A stretch of 64,000 bases of DNA from an uncultured Oscillospiraceae bacterium (lineage in GTDB: Bacteria > Bacillota > Clostridia > Oscillospirales > Ruminococcaceae). The translations under genes and the position numbers were made by a program. Below, piece by piece: positions 1 to 5,986 of this stretch; positions within the stretch are counted from its first letter, which is position 1; each line of letters opens with the position of its first letter. The notes under the pieces are model-generated. The model worked only from the letters and a program-made list of their open reading frames with translations. It had not been told where the DNA came from and ran no database searches. The stretch covers positions 1 to 64,000 of the forward strand of contig CATJLA010000117.1 in the NCBI GenBank assembly GCA_949741215.1, written 5' to 3'.

Positions 1-910
1 ACCTCCTTCTGGGCCGACGCAAACAACCGGGTTTTGCCTGATTTAATGGACTTTACCCGGACATTTTTCTCCAAGCATACTCTTTTGAACGTGCTGACGC
101 GGTACTGCATTTTTACCTCAGAGCAAATGCTCATGATGATGCATCCCTATCAGATCACTGCCACGGAACAGATTTTGAACCGTATCGAAATTGCGAATAA
201 TTACAAGAAATACGGCTCCATTGCAGGCGGCGGATACATCTAGCACACCACAGGCTCCGGCAAGACTCTCACTAGCTTCAAGACCACCCGGCTGGCGTCC
301 CTGCTGTCCTACATAGACAAGGTGCTGTTTAATTGTGGACTGGAAGGACCTAGACTATCAGACCATGAAGGAGTACGATCGCTTTGAGAAAGGCACAGCT
401 AACTCCAACACCTCTACCGTCGTTTTAAAAAGCAACTGGAGGACCCCAACACCAGGATTATCATCACAACCATTCAAAAGCTCTCCACCTTTGTGGCAAA
501 AAAAGGGGGCACGCAGTCTATGACAAACACGTTGTCATTATTTTTGATGAGTGTCACCGCAGTCAGTTCGGAGATATGCACACAGCTATCATCAAGAATT
601 TCAAGAAGTACCCATCTGTTCGGCTTCACCGGAACGCCGATTTTCGCGGTCAATGCCAGCAAAAGCGGCAATCCGCAGTTCCACACCACAGAGCAGACCT
701 TTTGCGACCAACTGCATATTTACACAATCGTGGACGCGATCAATGATAAGAACGTCCTGCCCTTCCATGTGGACTACTACAAGACCATGGGTGTGGATGA
801 GGAGATGATCGACGAACAGGTGTGGGATATCAATCGGGAAAAGGCGTATATGGCCCCCAGCGGATCAAACTTGTCACTCGGTACATCCTGGAACACTTCG
901 ATACTTTGTG
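1..910 (+). pseudogene. hsdR: Decayed type I restriction enzyme subunit R (HsdR) fragment
   Basis: Pieces of the HsdR helicase/translocase core can be read in different frames. They are MDFTRTFF and YQITATEQIL, then a Walker A HTTGSGKT, then [31 protein letters not shown], a DEAD-box-like FDECHRSQFGD, and HLFGFTGTPIF followed by NVLPFHVDYYKTM. A TAG at 241-243 replaces the Trp usually found just before HTTGSGKT, and frame changes are needed near 333, 425, 500-600 and 865. The 5' end lies outside the window and homology fades near 905, where the terminator of the next gene begins. No hsdM or hsdS is present here. The restriction function of this copy must be lost. Confidence 0.85.
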
Positions 911-914
911 GCAT

Positions 915-963
915 AGCAAAAAGGAACGGCATAACCCATTTTACTGAGTTATACCGTTCCTTA
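915..963 (-). terminator. Intrinsic terminator of the lipoprotein gene
   Basis: On the minus strand AGGAACGGTATAAC and GTTATGCCGTTCCT form a long stem with one mismatch, followed by TTTTTTGC. It lies about 70 bases after the stop of the lipoprotein gene and inside the end of the hsdR remnant. Confidence 0.8.
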
Positions 964-1031
964 CATAAAAACTTCCTTTTCTGGTGTTGCCAAACGGGAA
1001 CGCCGGTTTTGTTTGCAATTGATGCGGAAAA

Positions 1032-1766
1032 TTACAGCTGAGCGCAGCTTTCCAGCAAAGCTTTGAGGGAAGTAGCGCCGTCCTCCGTGGTGGAGCCGGA
1101 GCAGAAGCCCAGGAAGTAGTTATCCTTCTCACCAACAAAGAAGTGCTCGGACTGAGTAACACCCTCGATGGTCATCTCTATGTCATAGGAAACACCACTC
1201 ATGCCGCAGAAGGTATCATCCACAATGTCAGTAGCAGTTACAGAGATGTTGTCCATACTCTTCATCAGGGCAACAACCTGCTGTGCATATTCCTTGGCAG
1301 TCATGCTGGGCACCTGGCCTGCCTCTTTGTCAAACAGATCCAGGAAGTAGAAAGCGCCGCCGTCTGCACTGATGGCATAGTAAGCGTAGATATCGGTATC
1401 ACCAACCTTGGCGCTCAGGGAATCACCGCTGGTCCCCAGGCCGTCGGCAACTACCTCAGCCCCTGCGCCCAGCACCTGGCTGATTTGATCAGTGGTCAAA
1501 GCTACCCAAGTTTCCGGCAGAGTAAAGGTGACGCCAGCCCACTCATTTTTATAGGTCTGGCCATCCCAAGAACCAACAATCTCATCAGCGCTGGGGCGTT
1601 CGGCCTTCGACTCCTCAGAAGACTGGCTGGAAGACTGAGACGACGACTGGGAAGAACTCTCGGAATCACCGCTGGAGCTGCTGATCTGGGAAGAAGGGTC
1701 GCTGGTGCAGGCCGCTAAGGATGCACACAGTGTCAAAGCACATAAAGCCGCAAGTAAACGTTTCAT
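1032..1766 (-). CDS. Secreted lipoprotein of unknown function
   Basis: A 244-residue protein with a lipoprotein signal peptide (MKRLLAALCALTLCASLAAC). The lipobox LAAC puts the lipidated Cys at residue 20. It is followed by a low-complexity Ser/Gln/Glu linker (about residues 24-55) that probably spans the wall, then a folded domain with WAGVTFTLPETW and SGVSYDIEMTIEG. The shape resembles the small extracytoplasmic lipoproteins common in Clostridia, but I do not recognise the family. AGGAGG lies eight bases before the ATG. It is monocistronic, with a strong promoter and its own terminator. Confidence 0.85.
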   Translation of the reverse strand: MKRLLAALCALTLCASLAACTSDPSSQISSSSGDSESSSQSSSQSSSQSSEESKAERPSADEIVGSWDGQTYKNEWAGVTFTLPETWVALTTDQISQVLGAGAEVVADGLGTSGDSLSAKVGDTDIYAYYAISADGGAFYFLDLFDKEAGQVPSMTAKEYAQQVVALMKSMDNISVTATDIVDDTFCGMSGVSYDIEMTIEGVTQSEHFFVGEKDNYFLGFCSGSTTEDGATSLKALLESCAQL

Positions 1767-1871
1767 AACTGGTTATCCTCCTATCTCTTTTGTTCCCGCT
1801 TGGTTTGTCCAAGCAGGAAAATCAGGGGCGCCCATAGCAAAAAGACGCCAAACTCTCTTGAAACGATTAGT

Positions 1872-1900
1872 ATTATAGCAAGAAACCGGCGGACTGTCAA
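1872..1900 (-). promoter_or_regulatory. Vegetative promoter of the lipoprotein gene
   Basis: On the minus strand a perfect TTGACA (1895-1900) and a perfect TATAAT (1872-1877) are separated by 17 bases, about 105 bases before the start codon. Confidence 0.9.
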
Positions 1901-2023
1901 TTAGTTGTTTGTAAAAAATTAATATTGGAAGGCGAGGAATTTTGTGTTATATTACAAAAAACGCACCTTAAAAAAAGAAAGCTTTTACATTTTAATGGAA
2001 AATGTCGGAAAATATTCCTCATT

Positions 2024-2770
2024 TTAGACGGCACTGCCGCGGTTAGCCTCATCTCTCCACTGTTTTTCCACGTTGGCGGGAAAACCTTCCGGAGCTGTCC
2101 AGTCCGCTAACTTGACGGCGATGAGGAATTTGGTAGGGATTCCCTCGGCAGTAAACATTTTCTCGTGCTCGGTGGGCGGGGTTTGGGTCCGGTCGAAATC
2201 GCTTTGGTGGAGGTCTCGGGTTAAGTAGGTAACGGCAAAGCCGGTTTGCTGAAAATAGAGGACAGAGTGCTCAAACAGCTGGTTGTTGTCGGTTTTGAAC
2301 CAGATTTCCCCGTTATCCCGCAGAAACTGGCGGTATTTTAACAGCTGGCGGGGGTGGGTGAGCCGTTTTTTGTGCTGCTTTGCCTTGTTCCAGGGGTTGC
2401 AGAAGTTGATGTAGATCCGATCCACCGTGTCCTCAGGGGCAAGCATCATGTCGATCCGCTCAATGTCCTGGGACATAATTTTTACGTTGTCTATCTGGGG
2501 ACGTCCTGCTTTTTGGAATTCCTGCTCCACATGGCGCTTGGCCAGCACCAGCACCTCGCTTTTGATATCCACTCCCAGGTAATTGATCTCCGGGTGGGCG
2601 GCGGAAAGCTCCGCCACAAAGTTGCCCTTGCCGCAGCCAAGCTCCAGGTAGATGGGGTTGGGCCGGGCAAAAAAGGCGTGCCAGCCGCCTTTGTGCTCCG
2701 GGGGGTTGTCAATGGAAAAGGGGCAGGCGGCAAGCTCCGGCCGTGCCCAGGGTTTTCTGCGCATTCTCAT
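2024..2770 (-). CDS. trmB: tRNA (guanine-N7-)-methyltransferase
   Basis: This enzyme makes m7G46 in the variable loop of tRNA using S-adenosylmethionine. The 248-residue protein has the TrmB N-terminus RMRRKPWARPELA, the SAM-binding motif LELGCGKGNF (residues 42-51), an acidic GVDIKSE after strand 2, INFCNPWNKAKQHKKRL in place of the usual NFSDPWPK motif, and GEIWFKTDN. The Asn-Cys in INFCNPW differs from the commoner FSDPW, but the motif order is intact. AAAGG precedes the ATG. It stands alone behind its own promoter. Confidence 0.93.
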   Translation of the reverse strand: MRMRRKPWARPELAACPFSIDNPPEHKGGWHAFFARPNPIYLELGCGKGNFVAELSAAHPEINYLGVDIKSEVLVLAKRHVEQEFQKAGRPQIDNVKIMSQDIERIDMMLAPEDTVDRIYINFCNPWNKAKQHKKRLTHPRQLLKYRQFLRDNGEIWFKTDNNQLFEHSVLYFQQTGFAVTYLTRDLHQSDFDRTQTPPTEHEKMFTAEGIPTKFLIAVKLADWTAPEGFPANVEKQWRDEANRGSAV

Positions 2771-2808
2771 GGGTGATGTCCTTTCTTTTGGGGAAATTCT
2801 GCTTTTTA

Positions 2809-2837
2809 ATGATATATGACATTTTTATTGATGTCAA
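2809..2837 (-). promoter_or_regulatory. Promoter of trmB
   Basis: Minus-strand TTGACA (2832-2837) and TATCAT (2809-2814) are 17 bases apart, about 40 bases before the trmB start. Confidence 0.8.
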
Positions 2838-2973
2838 CCGCTCCGCAAAATTTGGTTTCAGAATACATGCTTATTTTTTCAAAAAAGTGTTGCCACTTAC
2901 CTTACAAAAATTTCTTTTAGTGCTATTATGTTGCTATAAAGAAATGACAACATCCTAAAAAACGAAGATTATG

Positions 2974-3177
2974 TCAATCATCCCACAAAAATTCTATGAC
3001 GTCGTTTGGCTTGCACTGCAAAATTTTGCAAAGCGCTTCCAGGGTATTTGCGGTAACGCTTTTGTTGTGTTTCAAGGAATTCAGGGTATGGGCGTCCACC
3101 CCATACGTATGAATAAGTGCGTAGGTTGAAATATTCTTTTGTTTCATCGTTTCCCATAATGGTGCATAGCTGATCAA
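2974..3177 (-). CDS. Small XRE-family transcriptional regulator
   Basis: With a TTG start at 3177 this is a 67-residue single-domain helix-turn-helix protein of the Cro/CI type. The segments LWETMKQKNISTYALI, GVDAHTLNSLKHNKSVTANTLEALCKILQC and PNDVIEFL match the YozG/XRE small-regulator pattern. I chose TTG because AAGGGGG lies about eight bases upstream and because the family normally begins with ISYAPLW. An upstream ATG at 3273 would add 32 unrelated residues. It faces away from the hypothetical gene at 3299, so it may control that promoter or its own. Confidence 0.75.
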   Translation of the reverse strand: MISYAPLWETMKQKNISTYALIHTYGVDAHTLNSLKHNKSVTANTLEALCKILQCKPNDVIEFLWDD

Positions 3178-3220
3178 TCGAATCGCCCCCTTTTTTCCAT
3201 TATGCTGGCTAAAAGGGGGA

Positions 3221-3249
3221 TTGAATATTATGGAACATTCCACTATAAT
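3221..3249 (+). promoter_or_regulatory. Promoter of the small hypothetical gene
   Basis: TTGAAT (3221-3226) and a perfect TATAAT (3244-3249) are 17 bases apart. The site lies between the divergent XRE gene and the hypothetical gene, where the regulator could act. Confidence 0.75.
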
Positions 3250-3298
3250 TATGGTATGCGAATCTGATTCCACCTAAGTAGAAAAGAGGCTTTTGAAG

Positions 3299-3565
3299 AT
3301 GAAAAAGGACATTTTTGAGCTGTTTGCCCCATGTATTTCAGATCATTTGCAGGAAACAGTCTATCAAAACGATGAGTACCGAAAAAGCGTGCAGGAAAGC
3401 GCGAAAATTTTAGAACAGCTCCGGAAGCGGCTGGAACCGGAAGGCGAAAAGCTGCTGGATGACTATTTTATCGCCGAAGGTCATACCGCCGCCCTATGCG
3501 AGGAGCTGGTATATACCCAGGGTATGAAGGATCTGCTGGCGCTGCTTTCCTTTTTAACCGCATAG
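3299..3565 (+). CDS. Small hypothetical protein, resembles DUF6809
   Basis: An 88-residue, mostly helical acidic protein (FELFAPCISDHLQETVYQ, EYRKSVQESAKILEQLRKRL, LLDDYFIAEGHTAALCEE, FIxGF-like TQGMKDLLALL). The layout, an N-terminal helix followed by a Glu/Leu-rich helix pair and a hydrophobic C-terminus, resembles the DUF6809 proteins that accompany small XRE regulators in clostridia. That match is from memory and weak. The ATG at 3299 has AAAAGAGG ten bases upstream. A TTG two codons earlier is also possible. Function unknown. Confidence 0.65.
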   Translation: MKKDIFELFAPCISDHLQETVYQNDEYRKSVQESAKILEQLRKRLEPEGEKLLDDYFIAEGHTAALCEELVYTQGMKDLLALLSFLTA

Positions 3566-3637
3566 CCGGAAAAATGCGCAGGGCGTGGCGACATCCCCAA
3601 AAGCTGCCAAAATTTATAGGGAACTGCCACTTTTTTG

Positions 3638-3666
3638 TTGAGAAAACCGCCGGCTTGTATTATAAT
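3638..3666 (+). promoter_or_regulatory. Promoter of the HIT gene
   Basis: TTGAGA (3638-3643) and a perfect TATAAT (3661-3666) are 17 bases apart, about 35 bases before the start codon. Confidence 0.8.
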
Positions 3667-3699
3667 GGAACTACCAAGCGGAAAGGGATGATTGTTGAA

Positions 3700-4038
3700 A
3701 TGGATTGCTTGTTCTGCAAAATTATAGCGGGGGAAATCCCCTCCAAAAAGGTATACGAGGATGAGCTGGTTTACGCTTTTGAGGATATTGACCCCCAGGC
3801 CCCGGTGCATTTTTTGGTGATTCCTAAGCAGCATATTGCCGGCGCTGGGGCTGTTACTGCCGAAAACAGCGCGGTGGTTGCCCATATTTTTGAGGTAATC
3901 GCCCGGATTGCCCAGGAGAAAAATTTAACCGGCGGCTACCGGGTGATCACCAACCAGGGGCAGGACGCCGGGCAGACGGTAAATCACCTGCATTTTCACG
4001 TAATGGCGGGACGTCCTATGACATGGCCCGCAGGCTGA
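3700..4038 (+). CDS. HIT-family nucleotide hydrolase (HINT-like)
   Basis: A 112-residue histidine triad protein, probably a purine nucleoside phosphoramidase or dinucleotide hydrolase. It starts with the HINT signature MDCLFCKIIAGEIPSKKVYED and ends with the triad H96-L-H98-F-H100 in NHLHFHVMAGRPM, where the last His region carries the catalytic nucleophile. The start at 3700 fits the family N-terminus. An in-frame ATG at 3688 sits too close to the GAAAGG site. The phosphoribosyltransferase gene follows after 35 bases and is probably co-transcribed, consistent with purine salvage. Confidence 0.9.
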   Translation: MDCLFCKIIAGEIPSKKVYEDELVYAFEDIDPQAPVHFLVIPKQHIAGAGAVTAENSAVVAHIFEVIARIAQEKNLTGGYRVITNQGQDAGQTVNHLHFHVMAGRPMTWPAG

Positions 4039-4073
4039 GTTTGTACCGAACAGAAAGGATGGATTGAGCGATC

Positions 4074-4619
4074 ATGAGTGAGAAAACCTTTACCTTGCAG
4101 GTGGCCGGGCTAAAACGGGAGCTGCCTCTTTGCAGTGTAAGCGACAAGCTGGATATTGCCGCTTTCATCATGTTTTCGGACGTAGAGCTGACCGTAGCCT
4201 GTGCCAAAGAGCTGCTTGCCAAGGCACCTGATTTCGACGTGCTGATTACCGCGGAATCCAAGGGCATTCCGCTGGCTTACGAGATGGCGCGGCAGTCCGG
4301 CAAAAACTACTTGCTGGCACGGAAAAGCGTAAAAGTATATATGACAGACCCTATCGAGGTTGCAGTGCAGTCCATTACCACCAAGGGGGCACAGAGGCTG
4401 TATATCGACAGAGCCTATGAGAAGGAAATGGCGGGCAAAAGGGTGCTGATTGTGGACGATGTGATCAGTACCGGGGAATCGCTTCACGCCTTGGAAAAGC
4501 TGGTGGAGGCCGCTCACGGTGAGATTGTGGGCCGTGCCGCCGTTTTGGCCGAAGGGGACGCCCGGGCCCGCAAGGATATTATCTTCCTGGAGCCGCTGCC
4601 GCTGTTTTTCCATAACTGA
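4074..4619 (+). CDS. Adenine phosphoribosyltransferase-like protein
   Basis: A 181-residue type I phosphoribosyltransferase. The PRPP-binding motif RVLIVDDVISTGES spans residues 123-136. The upstream segment DVLITAESKGIPLAYEMARQSGKNYLLARKS corresponds to the adenine phosphoribosyltransferase region that contacts purine and pyrophosphate. It would make AMP from adenine and PRPP. It is somewhat diverged from classical Apt, so a related purine substrate such as xanthine is possible. It follows the HIT gene and ends in a terminator, which suggests a two-gene purine unit. Confidence 0.8.
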   Translation: MSEKTFTLQVAGLKRELPLCSVSDKLDIAAFIMFSDVELTVACAKELLAKAPDFDVLITAESKGIPLAYEMARQSGKNYLLARKSVKVYMTDPIEVAVQSITTKGAQRLYIDRAYEKEMAGKRVLIVDDVISTGESLHALEKLVEAAHGEIVGRAAVLAEGDARARKDIIFLEPLPLFFHN

Positions 4620-4670
4620 CAAAGCTCTGCCGCCCTTGGTACTGCTTACCGGGGCGGTTTTGTCTTTTTT
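4618..4670 (+). terminator. Intrinsic terminator after the phosphoribosyltransferase gene
   Basis: GACAAA and CCGCCC pair with GGGCGG and TTTGTC, followed by TTTTTT. The stem starts at the stop codon. Confidence 0.75.
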
Positions 4671-4751
4671 GTGGGGACAAGACTGCCGCTTTATTTTCTC
4701 GGGCTTTTTGGGAGGGCTTTTCCCTCGCTCAATACAGAAAGGAGCGTTTTT

Positions 4752-5480
4752 ATGGAGCAATCTTCAGAACAGCTGGAAACCCTGCGCCGCTGGATTGCTG
4801 AAAGCCATCGAATTGTGGCTTTTACCGGCGCAGGCTGCAGTACCGAGTCCGGAGTGCCGGATTTTCGCAGTGTGGACGGGTTGTATCATCAAAAATACCC
4901 CTATCCTCCGGAAACTATTTTAAGCCACAGCTTTTTTGAGCACTCTACAGAGGAGTTCTACCGCTTTTACCGGGAAAAGATGCTTTGGCCGAACGCCAAA
5001 CCCAATGCCGCCCATCTGGCCTTTGCCCGGTTGGAGGCAGCGGGCAAACTTACCGCTATAGTCACCCAGAATATTGACAGCCTCCACCAAGCCGCCGGCA
5101 GCAAAAAAGTGCTGGAGCTTCACGGCTCGGTTGATCGGAACTACTGCCAGAAATGCGGCAGGTTTTATCCCCTTTCCGCTGTGCAGCAAAGCGAAGGGGT
5201 GCCTGAATGCAGCTGCGGCGGCATCATCAAGCCGGGTGTAGTGCTGTATGAGGAAGGACTGGATCAGCAGGTAATCAACGAGGCTGTCCGCCATATATCC
5301 AAGGCGGATTTGCTGATTGTAGGCGGCACTTCTCTGGCGGTATACCCTGCCGCCGGGCTGGTGGATTTTTACCGGGGGCATCGGTTGGTGCTGATTAACA
5401 AATCGCCCACCCATTTGGACGAAAGAGCTGATTTGCTGCTGGCGGCTCCTATTGGAGCATGCATGGCGGAAGTGTATTAG
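4752..5480 (+). CDS. cobB: NAD-dependent protein deacylase, sirtuin (Sir2/CobB)
   Basis: A 242-residue class U/III-like bacterial sirtuin that removes acyl groups from lysines using NAD+. The NAD-binding GAGCSTESGVPDFRS lies at 26-40, QNID at 105-108, the catalytic His is H123 in ELHGS, and the zinc Cys pairs are C131/C134 and C152/C154. GGTSLAVYPAA and LINKSPT complete the Rossmann fold. The ATG at 4752 has AAAGGAG nine bases upstream. An in-frame upstream ATG at 4671 lies within the preceding terminator and is unlikely. Confidence 0.93.
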   Translation: MEQSSEQLETLRRWIAESHRIVAFTGAGCSTESGVPDFRSVDGLYHQKYPYPPETILSHSFFEHSTEEFYRFYREKMLWPNAKPNAAHLAFARLEAAGKLTAIVTQNIDSLHQAAGSKKVLELHGSVDRNYCQKCGRFYPLSAVQQSEGVPECSCGGIIKPGVVLYEEGLDQQVINEAVRHISKADLLIVGGTSLAVYPAAGLVDFYRGHRLVLINKSPTHLDERADLLLAAPIGACMAEVY

Positions 5481-5737
5481 GCAATCCTTTTGTATGTGAC
5501 CTCCCTACAGGAACAACTGAAATGTTGCGCAGAATCGTTTGGTTGATTTGTATTGAAATAAGCGGGCAGGTAAGTTTTTCTTTTTGAGCGCCTTAATTTT
5601 TCTTTTGAGGCGAAAAAAGTCCGGTTTTATGCAATAAAAAATCCATTTTGTGGCACATTAAAAGCAGCCGGAGAAATTTCTGCGCTTTTGCCAGGCAAAA
5701 TTTCCCTATGCAAAAATCAAAACTTGTGATACAATGG

Positions 5738-5885
5738 GGTTATCTTGTGCCGGCACGGCTCCCCAAAAGCCTGGGAACAACAAGGCGGCAGTTACGTCAC
5801 CAAGGCAAAAAGGGACAAAACTGCCTACCTGATGTTTTTGTGCGCTGAGGTATGATCAGGGGAAGAAATTTGTGCAGAAGCTTCG
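5738..5885 (+). ncRNA. ssrS: Probable 6S RNA
   Basis: The stretch matches the layout of clostridial 6S RNA, which binds the sigma-A holoenzyme and mimics an open promoter. The 5' arm TTATCTTGTGCCGGCAC pairs with the 3' arm GTGCGCTGAGGTATGA. Internal blocks GGGAACAACAAGGCGGCAG, CACCAAGG and GGGACAAAACTGCCTACC then CTGATG follow the order found in other clostridial 6S RNAs, and GGCAGTT pairs with AACTGCC at the tip. A TACAAT at about 5731 could be the -10 element, but the -35 is weak. Ends are approximate. Confidence 0.72.
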
Positions 5886-5911
5886 TTGTTGTATATAGAA
5901 ACCCGGTTTGC

Positions 5912-5930
5912 GGGACGTCCCAAAACTGCC
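5912..5930 (+). repeat. GGACGTCC-family motif upstream of yfhO
   Basis: GGGACGTCCCAAAACTGCC. It resembles both the dispersed motif and the 6S segment GGGACAAAACTGCC 87 bases upstream. The rest of the 5886-5986 gap holds a small CCGCC/GGCGG hairpin. Confidence 0.6.
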
Positions 5931-5986
5931 CGCCGCTTTGGCGGAAAAATGGGGGCGCTTCAAAAAATTGGTTGAGGTGAGTCGAT

